Of a DNA stretch of 64,000 nucleotides, positions 47,701-59,700 are shown piece by piece (within the stretch, counting starts at the first letter, position 1; the number at the start of each line of letters is the position of its first letter). The position numbers and the translations under genes are program-made. The stretch covers positions 12,880,487-12,944,486 of the forward strand of contig JABAKD010000027.1 of assembly GCA_012845835.1 (NCBI GenBank), in the 5' to 3' direction. Under the pieces are notes generated by a model. That model was not told the DNA's origin, ran no database searches, and was given only the letters and a program-made list of their open reading frames with translations. This DNA is from Undaria pinnatifida. Its lineage: Eukaryota; Sar; Phaeophyceae; Laminariales; Alariaceae.

Positions 47701-50700
47701 CCTATTACGGGTTGTGTGTCCTCAGTAAGGATGAAGGTCGGCGACTCGTATTAGATACAAGAGGCAATCGGTAAATAATTTAGTCTACTATTAGTAGCAT
47801 GGCACCAGTGTCAGCGTGTCAGCTGCTGTGGATACCGTTGATATCAACCGCGGCATCATAAAATACCTTATTTTTTCCGTCATGTGCCAAGAGGGAGTGA
47901 CTCGTAGATCAGCGGGTGGATGTGGAGCTACCCCGTGTAAAAAAATACCAATATGCTCCTACTTCTAATCAACAGCACATCATAGCACCCCAGCTACAGC
48001 TACGCTTGATACACACGTTCCCTAAATTGCTTGCTTTATACAGCACAGCTCACCAGCACATGACGGCGCCATCCTCCGTGATCGCGCACGTAAAGTGGCA
48101 GCCGGCAGCGATAGCGATCGCGCTCGCACCTCCCAGGGGCACGGCGGGGAGGTCATCACCCATGTGGCCGGCTTCATCGCCGACGTTGTCCGTCGAACCC
48201 TAAGCGGAAAGGAGGCGGCGGCGAACGGGGGGGGGGGGGGGGGTGGGACATCGTTCATCATGCGAGGTCGTACCATAGAAGATCCTCACATGCCTATACT
48301 GCCGGGACGGAGAGGGGGAGGGAGGGGGCGGGGCAATCCTGCTAACGCTTGGCAGTAGTCCGTCAGACCATAAGGCCCTTACGGGGTGGGGGCGGGGCAA
48401 TCCTGACCATGCATGACAGTAGTCTGTCAGACCACAGTCTACTACCCTACGGGGAGGGAGGTGTCATCATTGTCGTGTATGACCGTAGTCTGTTAACACC
48501 ATAATCTAGACCGCCAGGGAAAAGGGGGGACACAGAGGAAGGCGGGGAATAACCAGCATAATCCATGGCCGTAGCCTGTCATGCCAGGCTATAGACCCTC
48601 GCATCGCTGCAATGCCGGGATGGGGCACGGGGGAGGGTGTGTGCGATATCATCGTATCACGCATGGTCGCTCGAAATCACTTGCCCACCTGCGTGCGCAG
48701 GTGGGACTGCGCTGGCAGGTTTGAAGAGGGGTTTCCACACTGTTAATGCGAGCGAATGGCACCTTGGCACACGCTTTTTCAGCCCAGGGTACATTTTTTT
48801 TGCCGTGGTCGAACGATTAGTGGAAAATATGTGCGGATGATATTCGGGGGGTTTCCACACGACTGTAGGCATTTGCAAGTTGAATGATAATTAATTATTC
48901 AAGTGCGAACTCGTGTGCTGATGTGCGCTGCTGTTTACTGCTGTGTGTGACCGCGTGTGCTGGTGGGGCGGTGCTGGCAGATTAGTGGCTCGCTCCGCTC
49001 GAATTCACCGGTCGGTCCGCGTGTGCCGGCGGGACTGCGCTGGTAGATTAGTGGCTCGTCTCGCTCGAAATCACTTGCCGGTCGGCGTGTGTTGGTGGGA
49101 CTGCGCTGGTAGATTGCTGGTGGGAGAAGCTCGAAAACATTTGGCAATATTTATTGCACGATTAATAGCCGAATTCGGCGACACTCGCTTGCGGCGGCGA
49201 CTGGGGCGGCGGCCTTAGCGCTGTCTTTTACGAGCCCCGGTGTATCCGCAGACGGGCTCCACCCCTTGAGGGCCAGCGGTGTCCTTGTACACCGTCCATC
49301 GCCGGTCGTGCTGTGCTTGCGCTTCGTGTATCAATGGAGTCGCGAATGACTTTCCCTGTATTCTCATACACAGCTGCCTCCGTAGTGGACAGGGAGGCCG
49401 ACGAACACGACTATGCCCTCACGTGCGGGGGGTTATCGTAGCGTTCAATGCTACTAGTCAACGACGGAGACAAGGGTGATACGGGGAAAACCATTCGGGT
49501 GTCCATTGGCAAACGAAGCCCAAACACAGCATTACCAGCGGAGGACGGCGTACAAGGACAAAGGCCGACCCTCAAAAAGTGCATTGGAGCACCTCGAGGA
49601 ATAACGTGGGGTTTGCAAGGACAGCGAACTTCGGCCGCCGGCCGCAACCGCCAGCCAGGCGAAGCCGAACTCGGCCAGTGATTTTTTGCCATTTTCGAGA
49701 AAAGGCAGAGGCACACTGTATACGAGACGAAGAGGGCTAAGCCTTAATCCTACACACATACATACATTTACTTACATTGGTTCAGTGGTTTTTACTGGGT
49801 TAGGGTTAGATATACTGTACTTCACAGTAGTACGCCAACCATTTCCACCAAATACGTGGCGAGTACAGCAGTATCACAGAGCTTTTCTCTCTCCGAATGA
49901 GGCAACGGCATGAGACACTTGGGTGCGCTGGCAGTCGACCGGCGTACAAACAGATAACTCATGAACCGCTCAGATATCCCCTTGCCCGGCTAATACTACT
50001 AGTGTCTGTGCGTTGTAGTTATAGTTGTACCCGAAGCACTTTGGAGATCCGTCGTCCACGCAACCTTAGGTGATAGCCTACTCTTTTTTGGTAGTAAAAA
50101 GTAACCTTGGACTATAACCACTTCGTGCAAGTACAAGGGCCGGTCGCCCGGGCGGCGCATCAGGTTATCCTCGAGCCTGGTATAGGTCAGCTTCGTGAGT
50201 TCGAGTCCCCCTGAGTGCATACTAGTAAAAATTCGTTCGGACTTTTCCTTGTGCACAAATTGACTTGCGGAAAGCGCGAGAGCGTGAGTTAGCAACACTC
50301 GATGAAAAATCGACGAGCAGTGGGATTGCTAACCCTATGCGCGGAAAAAAATTGCGGAAAGCGCGAGGGCGTGAGTTAGCAACACTCGATGAAAAATCGA
50401 CGAGCAGTGGGATTGCTAACCCTACGCGCGGAAAAAAATTGAAGGCGGGAACCGGGGGGGGAAGAAGGGATGACACCTGTGACCACGGCTTGTCCAGAAG
50501 CTGGAAAGTAGAAGTGTCGGAAAAAAAAAGTAACCTCAGGATGTTTTTTAACATGGACCATTAGCTTACCGTGCGCAACCTTACGCTGCAGGTTCGCTAA
50601 CTGCATGCATAGCCTACCTCGTAAGCTGCAAGGTTGAACATAACCTAAACTAGACTACAATAACACCAGAGCATAGCAGCACAGCGCGACATGCGAGACG

Positions 50701-53700
50701 AGTGCCGCCGCGCGTTGTACCCCTTACCTGGCCCAACTGTCCGTAATTGTTGTACCCGAAGCACTTGACCGACCCGTCGTCTAGGAGGCCGCACGTGTGG
50801 GAGCACCCGGTGGCGAGCGCCGTGGCGGTGAGGCCGGTGCCGAAGTCCACCACAGGGAGGTTGTCGCCAAGCTGGCTACTCAAGCGGCCGCGAGGCTCGG
50901 TGTCCCCGAGGCCTAGCTGCCCGTCGTCGTTTTGACCGAAGCACTATTCACATATTGCCCGGTAAAAAATTGATATATGTTCGAAAACCAAGTAGATCGC
51001 GAAGAGAACGCGGTAGGGACAAGGGGCGAAGGGGAGGCGGCGTGGAGATGTCAGCGGGGATGTGTACCTTACAATCAGCTTGGGGAGTTTACAACTCCAC
51101 AGAGCAACATGATTCAAGTCCTGGTACAAGTTGTCAACATGTCCCTGCTTCAAGTCTTAAGACTGCCGCAGCAGTATTAAGAAGCATCGTATCGACGACC
51201 TCGCCATGATTGCTCTGCGTACACGAACTAGCCCCGAAGTATTCGTATGGTTAAACGTTAAAAATAGTCCCTGATATCATACGAATACCCCCCTTGGTGT
51301 ATAATATATATCCATGTTTTGTATACCACACTATTAATAACATCAAATCTGCTACAATAATAAACTGATGTATTATTTCCAAAAATGTCACATTTATCCC
51401 CTCAAAATAATGTATAGTTTCCAGGCACATATTGAGCTGCCCCCCCCCCTCCCCCCCCCCCCCTCCCGCCCCCAATAATATACTGGTGCCAAAACCGTCA
51501 GATTTATCCCCTCGAAAGGATTTATAGCTTACATGCACAAATTGCCCCTTTCCCCCCCCCCCCCCGCCCCCCTCCAAACCCGCTCGCTTTTGATCAAAAC
51601 CAGGCCCCCCTTTCCCTTCACAGCTGTCAGATTTTGTCCCCCTCAGAAACGGGTTTTATAGTTTCCGCGCACAGACTGACTAAAATCATCCTGTTGACCC
51701 TGATAGCTACACTGTAGTTGTAAGGGGAGTCGCCGACCTATATCCTTAATGAGGACACACAACTCGTAATGCGCGCGATCGGAGTATCACACACAGCTTG
51801 CAAAGATGAGTTTCGACGAAATCTTCGATCTCACAGCTGGAGTGTATTTTAATTTTTATAATAATAAACAATACCAAGCAGGTGATACAAACTGATGCAT
51901 TCCTTCTACAACGGCCAGATTGTCCCCTTCAAGGATTTGTAGTTTCCGCGCACATATTGAATTCCCCCCCCCCCCCCCCCCCCCCCCCCCCGATCCCTCT
52001 TGTTCAAACGCCCCACCGAAAATCAAACTCTGCCAAAAGAAATACTACCAGGCAGCTGATATCACCCCATTATCTTTCTAGCCATCCATGCCGTAGCTCC
52101 AATTCATTTCCGCCCCCCGCCCCCCTTTTTTTCGCCTTGCTCCCTCTTGTTCAAACGCCCCACCGAAAATCAAAATATGCCAGAATTAACACTACCAGGC
52201 AGTTGATACCACCTCATTGTATTTCTAGCCATCCATGCCGTAGCTCCAATTCATCCCCCCCCCCCCCCCAAACGCCTCCTCCTTCCCCACCACCGGCACC
52301 ATCGCCTAGACCTAGCACCACGTGTATAGCAAGTCCCTATATCTATGCGATCTAAAGCTGTTGGAAATCCCCTTCCCCCCCCCCTATCCAACCCTTCAAA
52401 CACTCCGCCCTCTCTTCACTGGTTGTACGACCTACAGCATACACCTGATAACCTGATGCATTTCCTTCCACGGCTGTCAGATTTTGTCCCCCTCAAAAAC
52501 GGGTTTTAGAGTTTCCGCGCGAAGACTGACTAACATCACCCTGTTGACCCTGGTACAAGCTACACTGCAGTTTCAAGGGGAGTCGCGGACCTATACCCTC
52601 AATGAGGACACGCACCCAGTAATACGCGCGATCGGAGTATCGCACACAGATTGTAGAGATGAGTTTCGACAAAATCTTCGATCTCACAGCTGGAGTGTAC
52701 TTTACTTATATAATATATCCGAATTAATACGAGACAAAACTAAACGGCTTGACCCCCAGAAGAGCCAAGAGTCGCAAACACAGCAGCAGCAATACGAACT
52801 CCGCCCCCCGGCCTCCCTATCCCCCCCAACTTTGTCCCGTCAAAGTCTACCATGATACAAGTGCCGCCGGAGTCGAACACGGCACAGCGAAACAACGAAA
52901 AGAGCTAACAGCCAGAAAACACAACTAACACCAAGTCCGCAGCCCCCTTCCCCCCCCCCGTTTCGTGTATTTCCAGTTTGCTTGTACCTGGTATATAAAA
53001 TACCGCACCTGTTGAGTATAATGGTGTCTAATGTCGCGAGAAAGGCACTAAAAAAAAAACGACGTTTTCTCTGTTATATTACCATTCCCTTGTAGGATTT
53101 ATAGTACATTCCTGGTACGATAAAATAATGTGGAGTAAGGCTATCTAGTCCGCGTTCTATTACATCTCGTATGCTAGTAGTAGCGCGGACAAGGCACGAC
53201 TTTCCCCATTTTCTATGTTACTCCACCTGTTATTAAGCAAATATCAGAAGACGGTCAGTCAAAGGAAACGCCCAGCGGTCAAGGGTGTCAAACCGATCGT
53301 TCCACACTAAAACCTAGTAGTTTGCCGTCAGTCATGGGGCCAGTCATGGGGCGAAAGTGCCGTCTCCTGATATGCTTGTTAGTATAGTGTTGTCATGCGA
53401 GAAAGGCTGCTGCCCCCCCCCCCCAACACACACCATTGAGCCGCCTGAGTTTAGCCTAAAAAAGGTGTGCTCCCCGAGGGCCGTATCGGCTGTAATCTCT
53501 CCGGTGTGACTGTTGACCAACATCGGGTTGTCCCCCATCTCAACTTCCTCCCTCGTTTCCTACCTGGTATATTACACCTCATATGTTAAGCGTAATGATG
53601 TGGAGAAGGGTTTCCCCGCTCTCTATTCTTTATCCCATACGATAGGTTAGAACACATAATGAGGAGAGGGCTACGCTCGTATGCCACATCTACCCGTCGA

Positions 53701-56700
53701 CCGCTCACGCCCCCGGCCGGGGCCCAGCCGAGGCTTCCTCAGACGACACCGCTTCCAACTACCGCCCCCACGCCGCCCCCACCAACCTTACCGGAGCGAC
53801 GTTCCTCTAAAACGTGGTCGAAAAATATAAAATTTACACCAGGAGGGGCCGGCCTTCGTAAGGTTGGTGCGGGTGACGCGGGCGGCAACGCGTTCCTTGA
53901 ACGATCGCAGTAATGTGGAGAAGTCGGTGGAGCTCGGCACGCCGAAGGAGTTCAGCTGCTCGAACGCGCGTCCGTGGTCACCGTCGTAGAAGTGCCGTTG
54001 TCGAAGTGGTTGGTCGAACAGTCCGAAGGAGTTCAGCTGTTCGACCAACCACTTTGACGACGGTGACCAGGGACGCGCGTTCGAGCAGCTGAACTCCTTC
54101 GGCGTGCTGAGCTCCACCGACTTCTCCGCGTTCCTGCGATACTTACTATTGTCCCTCCCTGACCCCACACACACGCACCTTCGAGTCGCCAGACTCGAGC
54201 ATGACACAGGTGTGCTCCTCTCCGAGGGCCATGTCGGCAGCAACCTCCCCGGTGCCTAGGTTGACGACGATGAGCTTGTCCCCCATCTCATCGGGGTTAT
54301 CGCCGGTGGCATTTGTGTCGCCCCGGCCAAGCTGCCCCCAATTGTTGGCCCCTAAAACAGACAAAAAGAAGGCACAGAGGTGAGGGGGGTGTGCAGGCAG
54401 CACACAGGCAAAAAACGACAGAAGAGCAGCGAGAAACAACATAAAAAAATCATCAATAACCTCAAATCGTAATCAACAACGGCGACGACAGCACCACAAA
54501 CAAAACCATCAACACCATCATCGACCATATGTACCAATTCAGCACGAGTAAGGACGAACGAAGCAACTTTCCGACTGACACCGGCGCGAAAAGATGATAT
54601 AAAAAAAGCCTGATCAATCACTGCCAGCCTCGCGTGCCCGGATCTCTACGTCCCGTCTGATGACCTGACTCTCCCACAAAGAACAAACCGAGGAACAGTC
54701 CAGTCACTTCTTTCAAACACACTACCTGGTATATATTATAAAAATAAAAACACTCCAGCTGTGAGATCAAAGATTTTGTCGAAACTCATCTTTGCAAGCT
54801 GTGTGTGATACTCCGATAGCGCGTATTACGGGTTGTGTGTCCTCATTAAGGATATAGGTCGGCGACTCCCCTTGAAACTACAGCAGTGTGTAGCTATCAG
54901 GGTCAACAGGGTGATGTTAGTCAGTCTGTGCGCGGAAACTATAAAACCCATATGTATAATATATTATTTCCATTGTTGGATTGTTATGTATTTATTTTTC
55001 CTCTCTTTTCTTTCGTTTTTCTTGCTTTTGTCACTTTTTCAAACACTCCACACATGGGAACAACAGCAGCAGCAGGTGCCATGGGCAACACAGCAGCAGT
55101 GGAACGTTTTCACACTTCGGACAGATGACGATCTAGATCATCTAGATCATACAGATCACGTGACACAGATCATCTAGATCATCTACAGTAGTAGATCCTG
55201 TATCTGACCGTATGGTAAGTTGTGCAGGATCTGAAAATAGAAGCGGAAGAGTGCAGACCAGACAAGACGGACACAAGAGTCCACAACAGACACAAATCCC
55301 ACCAGCACGAATTCCTATCGAGAGCTACAGCAGACAGCAGCTACGCCCATAGATGCAAGTATACCGGCCGAAGCAGAACGGGGGAGTGGTTTTGTTCGGG
55401 GCTTTATGATGTTCTCACATATTTACATACAGCAGTAGTACCACAGGGTGACAAACAACTAGTTTCTTCCGGTCAGAAACAGGCTTTTGAAGTACAACAG
55501 AAGAACAGCAGCCGTTAAATTTGGTCCCCCGCAAAAAGGCTTTTGCAGTTCCGTGCACAAATCGATAACCATCAAAGACTGAATGAACGTCTTCGCATCA
55601 ACTCATGGGTGTGCTACATTTTTTTGTGTTTTTCACAACCATGGAACTACCCTGACCCTATAACCCGTATACTTCGAAGTATATAAAAATAAAAATACAC
55701 TACAGCTGTGAGATCGAAGATTTGTCAAAATTCATCTTTGCAAGTTGTGTGTGATACTCCGATCGCGCGTATTACGGGTTGTGAGTCCGATCCCATATTA
55801 TACCTGGTATAAAATACCAGTAGACGAGCCCCCCGATGACGTCACTGGGGTGAAATTGAAAATAAACACAGCAGTACTGCTGTGTATCACTGGACAAGGC
55901 TGAGGGGGAGTCGCCGACCCATGTCCTTCTTGAGGACGTGCGACACGCGCCGTAAAACACGCGCGATGCGCGATCATTTTATCCCACCTAGCGTGCAAAG
56001 ACGGGTTCCGACGAACTTCTCGATCTCACAGCTAAAGTCTATTTTTTATTTTTACTAAAAATACGACGGACTAAGGGGAGTCGCCGACCAATGTCCTTCA
56101 TGAGGACTTATGACACACGCGCCGTAAAACACGCGCGACGCGCGATCGTTTTATCCCACATCCCCACCTAGCGGAGAACGCGCAAAGATGAGATTCAACG
56201 AACTTCTCGATCTCACAGCTCAAGTGTATTTTTAATTTTTACTTATAAATACGACAAGCTTTTCGATCTCACGCCTACGAACTTTTTTTTTTTTTTTTTT
56301 TTTTTATCCTCCGGCGGATGGGGAAAAATAAAGCTTTAGCTTACCACACTTCCACGTATTTTCATACGCGTCGTGTGTCGATTTAACTCAGCTGCTTTCG
56401 CAGCCCAACGCTAGCTGGCGCACCCTTTTGGTGTTTTTTTTGAAAATGTAAGCGTCCCGTTGGACGTGGAAGAAACACGCAAGATGTAAGGAAACGGCAC
56501 TGCGGGTGGTATACCACCCCATACTACCTGCATCTAAGTACGTACCAGGTGTCTACTTTCGTTTTTTTTATTTTTTCCGGTACTCTCTACCCGCGGTATT
56601 TGTATAAACAGAAGTCTACACTCGAACAAGCCACCGAGTATCAGGCAGCACGTACCGAGAGTTATGACATCATGATCAGACAATGTTTTTGCACAAAATC

Positions 56701-59700
56701 TTCATCTTGGCAATGATTGTAAGCCCTGGACAATGTTTCTGCACAAAATCTTCATCTTGGCAATGATTGTAAGCCCTGGGCAATTGTTCCTGCACAAAAT
56801 CTTCATCTTGGCAATGATTGTAAACCCTGGAAAATGTTTCTGCACAAAATCTTCATCTTGGCAATGATTGTAAACCCTGGACAATGTTTCTGCACAAAAT
56901 CTTCATCTCGGCAATGATTGTAAACCCTGGACAATGTTTCTGCACAAAATCTTCATCTTGGCAATGATTGTAAACCCTGACGGGATAATATAAGACTACA
57001 CATTATGCCAGTACATTCAGAAACAGCATGACGAAACAAATGCCATTATTAACTAGTGCTCACAACGGAAAACTTGAACCTGGTACGACTCGTACTCGTA
57101 CATTGTTTTCAATAGGACGGATGCAAACACTACCCAGAACTTGATCCCCATCATCTCCCTTTGCGTCTCGCAGTATTCGTGCAGTACCTCCTATTGCCTA
57201 AGCCCCCCTTTATCACAGGTGAAACTAGTATCACGGAGATCCACTGTTAACTGGATGAAACTACACACACAAAAAGGAAATCATCGCCAACTTCAAGGCG
57301 AGCTCTTCTACGCTACAACTGTGCTGCTTGATGCTGATTGAGGCTTTGCATGCCTGCCATGCCTGCCAAGACCAGCAAACAAAACAATTTTCAATCAAAC
57401 GCTATTGAACAAAGCCGGGTGCCTTCCCCCCCGCCTTTTGTTTCGTAATTAATCCTGCTAACAGCAGTAGTGGAGCTTCGTAATACGCAATACAGTACAG
57501 TAGTGGAGCTTCGTAATACGCAATACAGTAGATAAAAAGCTGGTGCTCTCCCGCAGCCGTCATATTTTGTCTCCCTCAAAACGGGTTAACGAAGGGCCGA
57601 GCGTCTTCGACTCACCAGCGTTGACCCTGGTACTCAAAGTATTATACTCCGAGTATATATTAATAGTTAGCACTTTTGACAAGGGGAGTGGCCGACCTAC
57701 AGCAGCATATCAATCATGAGGATATACACGCACCGTAATACGGGCGATCGGAGCATCACACACAGCTTGCAAAAATGAGTTTCGACCAAATCCTCCATCT
57801 CACAGCAACAGTACGAAGTGTAATTGTTTTTCGTACTAAAAACAATCCGTATGCCTTGTACTACATAATGCGACACCTGTCATCAAGTATGCGTTGTATG
57901 TACGATATGTGGTTGGGAGTTCGGGACCTGGCGGGTTTTTTTATTGCAGGCGAGTCTTGAGCTAATACAGCTAATACCTGGTAGTTGCAGCTGCGTCGGG
58001 CGTTCGGTGCGGCTCAAGTTAATCTTCGTTCTTCAATCACAAGTCAGAATGGAATACAAGAAGGTTGCAACAAGGTTTGCGCGAAACCCGTAATACTTCT
58101 ATGGCGAGGGGTGGACTTCGGTCTTCTGCCAAGTGCTGGAATATGAGATTTGAGCGTACAAAGTAATTGGCCGATCAGATGAATGGATTTTGATTGAAAA
58201 CGTTACCCGCATCTCTATGAAAACTTGACAAGTGGGAACACTACCCCCAGGTAGTCAGTCAGTCGCGGGTGGCGCAGAAGAGCAGAATTAGCAAAGGGCT
58301 TCCAAGCCTTCAAGTCAACAGAAAAAACAAAGGACTTCCAGGCTGTCAAGCCTAGCCAACAGAAAATGTGGCGAGAGGCCCACGAAGATTAGAATAGTTG
58401 CACAAAGAATACTACGCCCTGCTTTAGTTTTTACACACGATTCCACCACATTCTCCCACACCAAAAACCTGACAAAAGTCTCGGAACACTGGTCAGGAAT
58501 TCAGGAACCTCGATGACATTTCAGGTATCAAATTCCCCTCCGCTCATTTTTCGGACTTGGATATTGGACACAGCTTGCAATGATCGCTTTGCCGTCACCG
58601 TTGCCTTGGATGTTTGACAACTCCCGGGAATTTTACACAAGATTCTGGGAACACTGGATATTTCAGCGTTTGAAGGGATTAATGAAGGTGAGAATCGAAC
58701 CAGTGGCCCAATACTTCCAACATCACATGTCCTGCCGACGACGCCATTGAAACAAAACGCAGACAAAATATAAAATATGCAACAAACGCTACGTCCGCGT
58801 CCACGCCGCAGGGAAGGGCGCGTGTAGCATGTCGTGAGAGACTACCGCCTGTCTCGTATCATTATTGCGGGCGATCGTCTGAAAACCCATCAACTATTTT
58901 AGTTGACTTTACCGTCGACGGCTGATGTTCTGATGTTAGGTTTATGCTTCGTTCTCGCACCGCTGCCGGGCAGGAAGGACTGCGCAAAATGCAAACCCCT
59001 CGCCACTGCTCTGTACAAGTAAAGGCAAACACGATGATGGGGACTGGAGGTCAAGAGTAAGTCTTGATAAGAGTATACACAATTCGACGCAACTCGACGA
59101 GGGAAGAAAATGCCGAATTCTTCTCGCGATAAAAACGAAGGCACGCACCGTAGTGGTGAGGGGGAAGGAGAGCCCATTATGTGACCCCGGATCTGAGTTA
59201 CTACTGGGAGGGAGGGCGCAAGTGGTGCGAGGAAAATAAATGGGAAGAAAAAAGAAATGTTGGTGGGAGTGGGATCCGAAGGACGCGCCAGCTAGCGTTG
59301 GGTCGCAAAAGCAACTGAGTTTAATCGACACCCGACGCGTCTGAAAATACGTGGAAGTGTGGTGAGCTTGAGCTTTTTTTTTTTACCCCATCCGCCGGAG
59401 GATAAGAAATAAAAAAAAAAAGTTGGTACGACAGAGTACGTATATACCATGGTAATGCTGTACTAGGCACGAGTTCGTAGCTTCTACTATCGGTACGTAG
59501 CGTGCGACTGACTCTTCACCATGCCAGCAAGCACGTTTCCGACTACTTGCCTTTTGGCAACGTCCCGCTGGCTTTCACGTATCACATGCTCGCACAATTG
59601 CACACTACTATTGTTGTGTACTTGGTTTGATATCACGAAATACGCGTCTGGCGTGATAAATCCGAGATAACACGGGATAAATCTTCAAACGAACGGAGGA

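Larger units (their letters stand above)
44605..48053 (-). other. RCC1-type gene intron 5
   Basis: It contains a reversed poly(A) retroposon (45108-45243), the satellite array 45475-46105, a GGGTCGGGTCGG-type GC repeat (47060-47290) and a reversed dispersed-repeat copy (47615-47700). Confidence 0.55.
48200..50727 (-). other. RCC1-type gene intron 4
   Basis: It contains 85-base degenerate tandem units with 'GACAGTAGTCTGTCAGACCA' (48290-48600) and a 70-base tandem 'GCTGGTAGATTAGTGGCTCG' (48680-49130). A copy of an exon-4 fragment lies at 50021-50065, and an 86-bp perfect-type duplication at 50265-50445. Confidence 0.55.
50944..54178 (-). other. RCC1-type gene intron 3
   Basis: It contains poly-C tracts (51441-51468, 51553-51566, 51966-51991, 52255-52270), three tandem blocks with 'CAAACGCCCCACCGAAAATC' (51990-52260), dispersed repeats, a decayed exon-3 copy and a 115-base inverted repeat. 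Confidence 0.6.
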
